From NCBI GenBank assembly GCA_002325825.1, contig DCSW01000088.1, positions 1 to 13,168 of the forward strand: a DNA stretch of 13,168 bases, written 5' to 3'. Positions within the stretch are counted from its first letter, which is position 1, and every line of letters begins with the position of its first letter. The DNA comes from Collimonas sp. UBA1456. GTDB lineage: Bacteria; Pseudomonadota; Gammaproteobacteria; Burkholderiales; Burkholderiaceae_D. The notes under the pieces were generated by a model. The model searched no databases, was not told the origin of the DNA, and worked only from the letters and a program-made list of their open reading frames with translations. Positions 1 to 6,447 of this stretch are shown here, piece after piece. Position numbers and translations under genes: made by a program.

Positions 1-480
1 CGCACTGGTACTAGGATTAGTTGCTTGTTATAAAAGACACAGCGGCGCCTTCACAACGGTGGTAGGCCCCAGCCTGGTCCATTTCGTCGCAAATTCCTGA
101 ACCTCATCGACATATTCGAACAGATAATGTACCAGCCCAGTCATAGGGAACCGTTCTGTTGTAACGCCCGATAATCATTCGGCCGAATTGACCAAATTAT
201 CGAATGGCGGGGAAAGCCAATGACGATCTGCTCGTGACAACGGACCCGAATACATCAGTTCGACAATGAGTGCGTTGGTAGAAAAGCGTTGCATCCGGAT
301 CAGATTTATTCAATCTGTCACAGGAAGAAGAGGCCGAAGTTCCAGTTGCGTTGGTTCGCGGTAAGCCAGATTTAAGTGCTGACGAGAAACACCAATCAAT
401 GATAGCTGCCCCGCTCACTTTGATCCTCGCACAAAAGGGTATCAGTTAAAAGTAAAGTTTTCTTCTTAGATTAAATTTTT
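1..480. other. No recognisable gene; two short degraded coding scraps
   Basis: No complete gene is visible here. Two short open stretches look like coding debris. On the minus strand, 144 down to 28 encodes 38 residues containing HYLFEYVDEVQEFATKW. On the plus strand, 282-448 encodes about 55 residues ending in a stop, containing EEAEVPVALVRGKPDLSADE, with a stop codon just upstream and no start. Both have protein-like composition, but I do not recognise either family. They may be the ends of genes lost by deletion. Nothing here resembles a tRNA, a CRISPR array or a terminal inverted repeat. Confidence 0.3.
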
Positions 481-492
481 AGGAAGTTGTAC

Positions 493-573
493 ATGAAGAC
501 ATCACGCTTTACCAAAAGTCGGATCATCACCATCTTATGGTTACCTTATTTGTTCTCAAAAATAAAGATGTAG
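493..573 (+). pseudogene. IS3-family transposase OrfA, N-terminal scrap
   Basis: A 26-residue reading frame begins MKTSRFTKSRIITIL. This closely resembles the start of IS3-family OrfA proteins, which typically open with MK-(K/T)-SRFTE-x-QI-x-AIL, the first helix of the helix-turn-helix DNA-binding domain. A good ribosome-binding site, AGGAAG at 481-486, precedes the ATG. The similarity stops after about 15 residues and the frame runs into a TAG at 571. No OrfB and no terminal inverted repeats are visible, so this is a 5' remnant of an insertion sequence. The family call rests on a short match. Confidence 0.5.
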
Positions 574-645
574 TTCAGTCGTAACTGAGCCACATATTAG
601 GACAAAGAGATTGTTTCGCTGGATGTACCGGTCGCTAAAAATATT

Positions 646-1449
646 TTATTTCTTGACAAATGGTGACAGCAGGCTAACCATTTGCGCGAACACCTTCGGG
701 CTGCCAGCCAGCACGTCTCCCTTGTAGAGGTAATTAGAATCACCCGAGAAATCACCGATGATGCCGCCGGATTCGGTGATCAACAGTGCCCCGGCAGCGA
801 TATCCCAAGGCTTCAGGCTTTTTTCAAAGAAACCGTCCAGGCGACCGGCGGCAACATAGGCTAAATCGAGGGCAGCAGCGCCAGGACGGCGCAGGCCGGT
901 GCAGCTTTGTGTCATGATACGGAATATTTTAATGTACTCGTCCATTGCCGGACCTTCGGTTTCGCGGAACTGGAAGCCGGTACCGATCAATGCATCTGCG
1001 ATCTTGTCGCGCTTCCCAACCCGAATCCGTTTTTCGTTCAGGTAGGCGCCGGAACCCTTGGTAGCCGTGAACAGATCGTTGCGGGTCGGATCATAGATTA
1101 CCGCTTGAGTGATCTGGCCGCGATGCTGTAAAGCGAGCGATACGCAGTATTGCGGGAAACCGTGAATGAAGTTGGTGGTGCCGTCGAGTGGATCGATGAT
1201 CCAGACATTTTCATTACCGTCATGCGGGTTGGCGGACGCACTAGATTCTTCGGCCAGGATGGCGTGGTCCGGATAAGCATTCTTCAATACGTCGATGATC
1301 GCCGCTTCGGCAGCCCGATCGACTTCAGTAACAAAGTCGTTATGCTGTTTTTTTGTGATTTTCAGCAAGTCGAGATCGAATGAGGCGCGCGAAATAACTG
1401 TGGCACCGCGGCGGGCGGCCTTGATGGCCGTATTGAGCATAGGATGCAT
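646..1449 (-). CDS. suhB: Inositol-1-monophosphatase family protein SuhB
   Basis: This is a complete 267-residue protein, the same length as E. coli SuhB, and it begins with the same MHPMLN start. The Mg-dependent phosphatase signature is intact: the acidic EES near residues 67-69, WIIDPLDGTTNF at 83-94 with metal-binding D86 and D89, and the second signature KPWDIAAGALL with D216. The family hydrolyses inositol monophosphate. In proteobacteria SuhB also joins the rRNA transcription antitermination complex with Nus factors, which may explain why it survived among broken neighbours. It is divergent from the trmJ remnant, a common arrangement in betaproteobacteria. No clear ribosome-binding site precedes the ATG, and I see no terminator after it. 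Confidence 0.95.
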   Translation of the reverse strand: MHPMLNTAIKAARRGATVISRASFDLDLLKITKKQHNDFVTEVDRAAEAAIIDVLKNAYPDHAILAEESSASANPHDGNENVWIIDPLDGTTNFIHGFPQYCVSLALQHRGQITQAVIYDPTRNDLFTATKGSGAYLNEKRIRVGKRDKIADALIGTGFQFRETEGPAMDEYIKIFRIMTQSCTGLRRPGAAALDLAYVAAGRLDGFFEKSLKPWDIAAGALLITESGGIIGDFSGDSNYLYKGDVLAGSPKVFAQMVSLLSPFVKK

Positions 1450-1625
1450 AATCGAGATTGGGTTCCGTTAAAATGGTGGTACTGTAGCCTACCAGGAACA
1501 GAACCACCTATATGATGATAAATAACAATGAACCATGCGAAAGTCCTTGATGGAAATTTCACTAATCAGGCAGCCAGTTTAGGTGGCGTTTGATCTTTGA
1601 GATTCGCGCAATGGGGCTATTTTAA

Positions 1626-2097
1626 ATGAACCTAGCAAAAACCAATACGTATCTTTTCAAAAGATTACGCTTTATGCTGCTCAAAACGAGTAGTCCCAGC
1701 AATGTCGGTGCTGCTGCATACGCTATTGAAACTATGGGTTTTTCTGAATTGATCCTGGTAAATTCGCTTTTCCCGATGTTTTGCAACGGGAGAAGGCCCT
1801 TGCTTCGCCAGTAGCACTCAGGGCATCCTGGCCTCGACTTGGATTGTCGATAGTGTCGAGCAAGCGTTTGAAGAGGGGGGCTGCAACTTTGCCGTTGCAC
1901 TGATCCCGTCGTTGGCTTTCATGGCAATGTTGCCAGCTTATTCGACATCGATGATATGTTTGTACACCTGGAAAAGACATTGATCAAGATTGAGTTTCTC
2001 GATCCCGCCATTCCGAAAAGGCTAATGCCACGCCCAAGCGCCTGTTCTCTCGAGCGCATATTTAGACACGGAGGAGGTCAGCATCTGGCTGGCCTAG
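1626..2097 (+). pseudogene. trmJ: tRNA (cytidine/uridine-2'-O-)-methyltransferase TrmJ, broken
   Basis: Pieces of one SPOUT-family methyltransferase are spread over several frames. The N-terminus reads MLLKTSSPSNVGAAAYAIE followed by TMGFSELILVN, the substrate-binding start typical of TrmJ. A one-base loss near FPM (about 1776) breaks the frame. GILASTWIVDSVEQAFE then appears in another frame around 1825-1875. After about 1925 the text jumps to DIDDMFVHLEKTLIKIEFLD, the C-terminal helix region, which implies loss of roughly 100 or more codons including much of the SAM-binding knot. A last frameshift precedes KRLFSRAH and DTEEVSIWLA, ending at TAG 2095-2097. TrmJ methylates position 32 of tRNAs; this copy cannot be functional. 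It is divergent from suhB. Confidence 0.85.
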
Positions 2098-2221
2098 CGA
2101 TCAGTCAGATGCTAGATACTGGCGTGTATTCTGACACGGCGGCGGTTGTGACTGTGACTTCATCCGTGCCAGTGGTGGCCTGCTATGTATGCCCGATGAT
2201 ATAGGCTGGGACCGGTCAATT

Positions 2222-2875
2222 TCAGCTGCGCAACAAGCCAACCACCAGGCCTTCCAATGCAAAATCTTCTTGTTTTGAGGTAATGATGATTGGCTCAAAG
2301 TCAGGGTTTTCCGGCAATAGTTGAATGATTGCCCTGTTCTTCTGGTAGCGTTTGACGGTAACGTCATCGCCAAGGCGGGCCACCACGATTTGACCGTTGC
2401 GGGCGCTGTCGGCTTTTTTTACCGCCAATAGATCGCCGTCCAATATGCCGGCATCGCGCATCGACATGCCGCGTACTTTTAGTAGATAGTCCGGCTTGGC
2501 GTTGAACAGGGATGGATCAACGTTGTATCTGGCCTGAATATGCTCTTGCGCTAGTATCGGCGAGCCGGCGGCGACCCGACCTACCAACGGCAAACTCAAT
2601 GGTATCAAGGCCAGATTTGACAGAGGCAATTTCGTACCTTGATTGTAGCTGCCGGGTTGATGAGTTTCTGTTAGGCGAATGCCGCGTGAAGTGCCTGGCG
2701 ATATTTCGATTGCGCCTTTGCGCGCTAGTGCTTGCAGGTGTTCTTCAGCTGCATTGGCCGAGCGAAAACCGAGTTCGGTCGCGATTTCGGCCCGAGTCGG
2801 TGGAAAGCCGGTATTTTCGATGACGTCCTTGATTAACTCAAGAATTTGTTGCTGGCGTGCGGTTAATTTGATCAT
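2222..2875 (-). CDS. lexA: LexA, SOS-response repressor/autoprotease
   Basis: LexA represses DNA-damage genes and cleaves itself when RecA filaments form. The 217-residue product has an N-terminal winged helix-turn-helix (about 1-70, with FPPTRAEIATELGF as the DNA-reading part). It also has an Ala-Gly cleavage site at A103-G104 (GRVAAG), catalytic S138 in GMSMRDAG and K175 in DDVTVKRY. The Ser-Lys spacing of 37 equals that of the E. coli enzyme. The reading frame stays open upstream to 2932, but MIKLTARQQQILELI matches the usual LexA start, so 2875 is chosen. The longer form would add 19 residues unlike the family. No strong ribosome-binding site is seen. The gene looks fully functional. Confidence 0.95.
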   Translation of the reverse strand: MIKLTARQQQILELIKDVIENTGFPPTRAEIATELGFRSANAAEEHLQALARKGAIEISPGTSRGIRLTETHQPGSYNQGTKLPLSNLALIPLSLPLVGRVAAGSPILAQEHIQARYNVDPSLFNAKPDYLLKVRGMSMRDAGILDGDLLAVKKADSARNGQIVVARLGDDVTVKRYQKNRAIIQLLPENPDFEPIIITSKQEDFALEGLVVGLLRS

Positions 2876-2924
2876 GTATTTTTGCGGCGCAGAATGTGGA
2901 TGAGGCAATTGTGGTGGTAGGAAA

Positions 2925-2958
2925 ATAAGCACTTATTTTCTATAAGCACTTATTTTCT
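2925..2958. repeat. Perfect 17-bp tandem direct repeat upstream of lexA
   Basis: ATAAGCACTTATTTTCT occurs at 2925-2941 and again, base for base, at 2942-2958. Each copy contains an ATAAG/CTTAT dyad; with its left flank the first copy extends to an 8-bp-arm dyad, AAAATAAG-CA-CTTATTTT, at 2922-2939. It lies 50-83 bp upstream of the lexA ATG, inside the expected 5' untranslated region. It may be a slippage duplication or a paired binding site. The 17-bp period is not a whole number of helical turns, which argues mildly against two proteins binding side by side. Confidence 0.8.
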
Positions 2959-3019
2959 GCGTAGACAGATCAGGAAATACGCAAAGTCCGGTTCGTTCAA
3001 TGCTACTCATAACAATGAT

Positions 3020-3035
3020 TTGTATTTTTGTACAG
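3020..3035 (-). promoter_or_regulatory. Candidate LexA box (SOS operator)
   Basis: On the minus strand this reads CTGTACAAAAATACAA, matching the CTGT-N8-ACAG SOS box with one mismatch (the final G is A) and an A/T-rich core. It lies about 145 bp upstream of the lexA start, where autorepression by LexA would be expected. No convincing -35/-10 pair on the minus strand could be fixed around it, so its functional assignment is inferred. Confidence 0.4.
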
Positions 3036-3072
3036 TATTTATACGAATGCAAGATAATTTCATACCTCATAC

Positions 3073-3086
3073 CTATAAGCTTATAG
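3073..3086. repeat. 14-bp perfect palindrome between lexA and rpsF
   Basis: CTATAAGCTTATAG is perfectly self-complementary and lies 22 bp upstream of the proposed rpsF -35 element. It shares the ATAAG/CTTAT half-sites with the 17-bp tandem repeat at 2925-2958. It may be an operator; the binding protein is unknown. Confidence 0.35.
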
Positions 3087-3107
3087 TGTAGAGCTGTAAT
3101 GAAAGTG

Positions 3108-3136
3108 TTGATTTTTGTTACGATTACTAGTACTAT
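3108..3136 (+). promoter_or_regulatory. Probable promoter of the rpsF-priB-rpsR-rplI operon
   Basis: TTGATT at 3108-3113 and TACTAT at 3131-3136 are separated by 17 bp. Both match the sigma-70 consensus at four of six positions. Transcription would start near 3143, giving a leader of about 70 nt that contains the hairpin at 3154-3181. The assignment rests on spacing and position. Confidence 0.4.
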
Positions 3137-3153
3137 CATAAAAGTTTCTTCTT

Positions 3154-3190
3154 CCCACACTCGTCTTGATAATGAGGTGGGCGATTTTTT
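3154..3190 (+). terminator. Terminator-like hairpin in the rpsF leader (possible attenuator)
   Basis: CCCAC (3154-3158) pairs with GTGGG (3177-3181). After a bulged A, CTC (3160-3162) pairs with GAG (3174-3176), closing an 11-12 nt loop. A run of six T follows at 3185-3190, 22 nt before the rpsF ATG. The form is that of an intrinsic terminator but it sits downstream of the presumed operon promoter, so it may act as an attenuator. Many bacteria carry a leader structure here that binds the S6:S18 complex for feedback control; this hairpin could be that element instead. Confidence 0.45.
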
Positions 3191-3212
3191 AATCCGTCCA
3201 AAAGGAGCTTAC

Positions 3213-3581
3213 ATGCGTCATTATGAAATCATATTTATCGTCCATCCAGATCAAAGCGAGCAAGTGCCTGCAATGATCGAGCGCTATAAAGGCATCGTCA
3301 CAACCCATGGCGGTATCGTGCATCGCGTGGAAGACTGGGGCCGCCGCCAACTGGCATACCTGATACAGAAAATGGCAAAAGCACATTACGTCTGCCTGAA
3401 CATCGAGTGCGACAGCGAAGCTCTGGCTGAAATCGAAACTGGCTTCAAGTTCAATGATGCAGTATTGCGTCATCTTACCGTCAAGTTGAAGAAAGCAGAA
3501 ACGGGTACTTCGCCAATGATGAAGGCCGTGCAGAAGGAAGATGCAGCCAAGAGCCACCGAACTGAAGCTCCAGCAGCCTAA
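3213..3581 (+). CDS. rpsF: 30S ribosomal protein S6
   Basis: S6 binds S18 on the platform of the small ribosomal subunit. The 122-residue product starts MRHYEIIFIVHPDQSEQVPA and contains WGRRQLAYLIQKMAKAHYV, both typical of S6. The usual charged tail rich in K, E and A follows. A ribosome-binding site, AAAAGGAG, ends about 5 nt before the ATG. The frame is open further upstream to 3099, but that extension has no S6 similarity. It is the first gene of an operon with priB, rpsR and rplI, the standard proteobacterial order. Confidence 0.96.
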   Translation: MRHYEIIFIVHPDQSEQVPAMIERYKGIVTTHGGIVHRVEDWGRRQLAYLIQKMAKAHYVCLNIECDSEALAEIETGFKFNDAVLRHLTVKLKKAETGTSPMMKAVQKEDAAKSHRTEAPAA

Positions 3582-3635
3582 TATTTACCAGGTCGCCTAT
3601 CGGCATTCATTTCCTATTCATCGAGTCCAGAAGGT

Positions 3636-3980
3636 GTGAGTCAACCCAATAACGTGTTTCAACTAGTAGCTGCAATCGCAGAGCGTGAAGTTATACGTTA
3701 TACGCCAGCAGGCATACCGATCGTATCTGCGACTTTGCAGCATCGCTCTGAACCGATTGAATCAGGCATCAAACGTCTGATTGAATTTAAGCTTGCAGCG
3801 CTAGCCGTCGGCGAGATTTCGGGAAAATTCAGCGCGGCGGTATTGGGGGGTACATTCTGGTTTACAGGATTCATGGCGCGAAGGATCCGTAACGGTAGAA
3901 GCCTGGTATTTCACATTTCTGATTTCGCTGCAGTCGAAGCCGATGATTCTTCAGGAAGCACCGCTAAAATTGTAGATTAA
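3636..3980 (+). CDS. priB: Primosomal replication protein N (PriB)
   Basis: PriB is a single-stranded-DNA-binding OB-fold protein that helps PriA reload DnaB at stalled forks. The 114-residue product carries the family features: a start resembling the NxxQLxAxIxER stretch, IRYTPAGIPIV, and GFMARRIRNGRSLVFHI at the C-terminal strand. Its place between rpsF and rpsR is diagnostic. The start is GTG at 3636 (VSQPNN). No ATG lies in frame upstream, and the only Shine-Dalgarno-like sequence, AGAAGG at 3629-3634, ends one base before the GTG, so translation may depend on the upstream gene 54 bp away. The C-terminal 10-12 residues are a little longer than in E. coli PriB (104 residues). Confidence 0.92.
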   Translation: MSQPNNVFQLVAAIAEREVIRYTPAGIPIVSATLQHRSEPIESGIKRLIEFKLAALAVGEISGKFSAAVLGGTFWFTGFMARRIRNGRSLVFHISDFAAVEADDSSGSTAKIVD

Positions 3981-4003
3981 TTATTAAGATACAGGAGCCA
4001 AAA

Positions 4004-4288
4004 ATGGCATTCGGTAAAAAGTTTGATAAAAGTAAACTAAAAAACAAGCGTCAACAACAAAACCCGCTATTCAAGCGCAAGAAGTTTTGCCGTTTCACCG
4101 CTGCACACGTTGCTAGCGTTGATTACAAAGATGTCGATACACTCAAGGACTTTATTCAGGAGAACGGCAAGATGATGCCAGCACGGCTGACTGGCACTAA
4201 GGCAATATATCAACGTCAAGTAGACACCGCGATCAAGCGCGCGCGTTTCCTGGCACTGCTGCCATACACCGATTTGCACAACGCTTAA
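4004..4288 (+). CDS. rpsR: 30S ribosomal protein S18
   Basis: S18 pairs with S6 on the 30S platform. The 94-residue product has a basic N-terminus rich in K and Q, the core FKRKKFCRFTA, DYKDVDTLKDFI, and the conserved end KRARFLALLPYTD. A CAGGAG ribosome-binding site at 3992-3997 precedes the ATG. It follows priB by 23 bp and precedes rplI by 26 bp, so it is cotranscribed. Betaproteobacterial S18 often carries this longer N-terminus than the 75-residue E. coli protein. Confidence 0.96.
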   Translation: MAFGKKFDKSKLKNKRQQQNPLFKRKKFCRFTAAHVASVDYKDVDTLKDFIQENGKMMPARLTGTKAIYQRQVDTAIKRARFLALLPYTDLHNA

Positions 4289-4314
4289 TTGACGACTTGA
4301 AATAGGAGCAAAAC

Positions 4315-4767
4315 ATGCAAGTCATTCTGTTGAAAAAAGTCGTTAATCTCGGCAATCTGGGTGAAGTTGTTCGCGTCAAGGACGGCTATGCACGTAACTT
4401 TCTAATACCACAACGTATGGCACGTCGCGCTACAACTATTGCTATCGCTGAATTCGAAGCGAAGCGCGCTGATCTGGAAAAAGCTGCCGAGGCAAAGCTG
4501 GCCGCTGCTCAAGCTCAGGGCGAGAGTTTGCACGGTCTGACTCTACAGATTTCGCAAAAATCGGGTGTAGACGGCCGTTTGTTCGGTTCCGTTACCAACT
4601 TCGATATCGCTGAAGCGCTGACCAGGCAAGGTTTTTCTGTGGAGAAGACCCAAGTTCGCTTGCCGAACGGCCCGCTAAAGACCACCGGCGAACACGCTGT
4701 TGCAGTTGCATTGCATACCGATGTGGTGGTTGAGATCACTCTCACAGTGATCGGAGAACACGTTTAA
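4315..4767 (+). CDS. rplI: 50S ribosomal protein L9
   Basis: L9 binds 23S rRNA near the L1 stalk and helps hold reading frame. The 150-residue protein is full length. It has the N-terminal globular domain MQVILLKKVVNLGNLGEVV with VKDGYARNFLIP, the central long helix (about 45-75, rich in A, E and K), and the C-terminal domain with GRLFGSVT and GEHAVAVALH. An AGGAG ribosome-binding site lies 7-8 nt before the ATG. It is the last gene of the operon: a strong hairpin terminator begins 22 bp after its stop. Confidence 0.97.
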   Translation: MQVILLKKVVNLGNLGEVVRVKDGYARNFLIPQRMARRATTIAIAEFEAKRADLEKAAEAKLAAAQAQGESLHGLTLQISQKSGVDGRLFGSVTNFDIAEALTRQGFSVEKTQVRLPNGPLKTTGEHAVAVALHTDVVVEITLTVIGEHV

Positions 4768-4788
4768 TGTGCTATTTAATAAAATAAA

Positions 4789-4840
4789 TATTGTACCAAT
4801 AAAAAAGCCAGGTTCTCCCGGCTTTTTTATTGGTACAATA
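4789..4840. terminator. Strong intrinsic terminator after rplI
   Basis: A perfect 21-bp inverted repeat (4789-4809 with 4820-4840) encloses a 10-base loop, AGGTTCTCCC. The stem is GC-rich only near the loop (GCC/GGC) and has A6 on the left and T6 on the right, so it can terminate transcription in either direction. The outer A/T-rich arm is unusually long. It separates the ribosomal operon from dnaB. An apparent in-frame extension of dnaB back to 4769 runs through this hairpin and is not coding. Confidence 0.85.
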
Positions 4841-4843
4841 ATT

Positions 4844-4872
4844 TTGGGTCGAGTTGGTGAAGCGGGTATAAT
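4844..4872 (+). promoter_or_regulatory. dnaB promoter placing transcription start at the ATG
   Basis: TTGGGT at 4844-4849, a 17-bp spacer, and a perfect TATAAT at 4867-4872 form a sigma-70 promoter. The expected start site, about 7 nt past the -10, falls at 4878-4880, on or beside the dnaB ATG at 4880. There is no Shine-Dalgarno sequence between promoter and ATG, which fits a leaderless or near-leaderless mRNA. The -35 begins four bases after the rplI terminator hairpin. Confidence 0.65.
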
Positions 4873-4879
4873 TTACTCC

Positions 4880-6280
4880 ATGAAGGCACATTCTGAAGTA
4901 CCATTAGATACGCAACTTGACTCTCTCCGCGTACCGCCCCACTCAATCGAAGCCGAGCAGTCCGTCTTAGGAGGGTTGCTACTGGATAACGCGGCCTGGG
5001 ATAAAATCGCCGACTTTGTAAGTGCCGATAATTTTTATCGTTACGACCATCGGATTATTTTCCAGCACATGATCAAGCTGATTAACAGCACCAAGCCAGC
5101 TGACGTCATCACTGTTTTCGAATCTCTGAGTGGGACTGGTAAGGCTGAGGAAGTTGGTGGCCTGTCCTATCTCAACGCACTCGCGCAAAATACTCCATCC
5201 GCAGCCAACATTCGCCGTTATGCCGAAATCGTCCGCGACCGCGGCGTGTTGCGCAAGCTAATCACCGTTGCCGATGAAATCTCCGGACAGGCATTCAGCC
5301 CCAATGGTAAAGAAGTCAAGCAGATGTTGGACGAGGCGGAATCCAAGATATTTGCGATTGCCGAGGAAGGCGCACGTGGCGCTCAAGGTTTTCAGGAGAT
5401 CCAGCCGTTGCTGACGCAGGTGGTGGAGCGCATCGACGAACTCTATAATCGCGATAATCAGAGCGACATTACCGGCGTATCGACCGGCTTTATCGATATC
5501 GACAAGATGACCTCCGGCCTGCAAAAGGGTGATCTGGTGGTCGTGGCGGGACGGCCATCCATGGGTAAGACGGCCTTCTCGATGAATATCGGGGAGAATG
5601 TCGCGCTCGACAGCGGTTTGCCGGTGGCGATCTTTTCGATGGAAATGGGTGGTACTCAGCTCGCCATGCGTATGTTGGGATCGGTCGGCAAACTTGATCA
5701 GCATCGCTTGCGTACCGGCCGCCTGAATGACGAAGACTGGCCGCGCCTGACGTATGCGATCCAAAAGATGAACAATGCGCAGTTATTCATCGACGAAACA
5801 CCGGCGCTGAGCTCAATCGAATTGCGTGCGCGCGCGCGACGGTTGTCGCGCCAGTGCGGCACGCTGGGCTTGATCATCATCGATTACTTGCAGCTGATGT
5901 CGGCCAACAGTACCGGTGAGAACCGCGCTACCGAAATTTCAGAAATTTCACGCAATCTGAAAGGCTTGGCGAAAGAATTGCAATGCCCGGTGATTGCGTT
6001 GTCGCAGCTCAATCGCTCACTGGAACAGCGTCCCAACAAACGGCCAGTCATGTCCGACTTGCGTGAATCCGGCGCTATCGAGCAGGATGCCGACGTTATC
6101 CTCTTCATCTACCGCGACGAGGTATACAACCCCGACTCGCAGGAGAAGGGCACTGCCGAGATCATTATAGGCAAGCAGCGTAACGGCCCGATCGGGAGCG
6201 TCAGATTGAGTTTCCTCGGAAAATATACAAAATTCGACAATTACGTTGGTAATTTGGATGCGCCATACGGCGGAGATTAA
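4880..6280 (+). CDS. dnaB: Replicative DNA helicase DnaB
   Basis: DnaB is the hexameric helicase that unwinds DNA at the replication fork. The 466-residue product (E. coli 471) has the N-terminal primase-interacting domain (about 15-120, PPHSIEAEQSVLGGLLLD), a linker helix, and the RecA-like ATPase. Walker A is GRPSMGKT at 224-231. Walker B is LIIIDYLQLM with D335. The C-terminal DLRESGAIEQDADVILFIYR carries the arginine-finger region. The ATG at 4880 (MKAHSEVPLD) is chosen because upstream in-frame codons pass through the terminator and promoter. No ribosome-binding site is visible. The neighbouring operon supplies priB, a primosome partner that helps load DnaB. Confidence 0.97.
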   Translation: MKAHSEVPLDTQLDSLRVPPHSIEAEQSVLGGLLLDNAAWDKIADFVSADNFYRYDHRIIFQHMIKLINSTKPADVITVFESLSGTGKAEEVGGLSYLNALAQNTPSAANIRRYAEIVRDRGVLRKLITVADEISGQAFSPNGKEVKQMLDEAESKIFAIAEEGARGAQGFQEIQPLLTQVVERIDELYNRDNQSDITGVSTGFIDIDKMTSGLQKGDLVVVAGRPSMGKTAFSMNIGENVALDSGLPVAIFSMEMGGTQLAMRMLGSVGKLDQHRLRTGRLNDEDWPRLTYAIQKMNNAQLFIDETPALSSIELRARARRLSRQCGTLGLIIIDYLQLMSANSTGENRATEISEISRNLKGLAKELQCPVIALSQLNRSLEQRPNKRPVMSDLRESGAIEQDADVILFIYRDEVYNPDSQEKGTAEIIIGKQRNGPIGSVRLSFLGKYTKFDNYVGNLDAPYGGD

Positions 6281-6369
6281 TTTTCGTTTCTTTTAGTTAA
6301 CTCCGGTAGCTTGGAAATCCACAAATTCTGTTTAGCAATAATTGTGCGAGCCTGATATATTTCAGTTTC

Positions 6370-6400
6370 GTGACATTTGTTTTATTTAAATTAAGATAAT
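6370..6400 (+). promoter_or_regulatory. Weak candidate promoter for the DUF47-pit genes
   Basis: GTGACA at 6370-6375 and GATAAT at 6395-6400 each match five of six consensus bases, but the 19-bp spacer is long. The site lies 47 bp upstream of the DUF47 gene start in an A/T-rich gap. I see no clear pho box (CTGTCAT repeats) in the gap. Confidence 0.25.
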
Positions 6401-6447
6401 TGACAGAAGACTAAGCTTAACCGCAGAACTCAGAAGAGAGAGTATAC

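Noticed and set aside
2955..2976. Second SOS box, CTGATCTGTCTACGCAG on the minus strand
   Set aside because: The CTG and CAG half-sites are 11 bases apart rather than 10, and the core is not A/T-rich.
3099..3212. Longer form of ribosomal protein S6
   Set aside because: The extension has no S6 similarity, covers the presumed promoter and hairpin, and a good ribosome-binding site marks the ATG at 3213.
4769..4879. N-terminal extension of dnaB by 37 codons
   Set aside because: It runs through the rplI terminator hairpin and the dnaB promoter, and DnaB proteins normally begin near the ATG at 4880.
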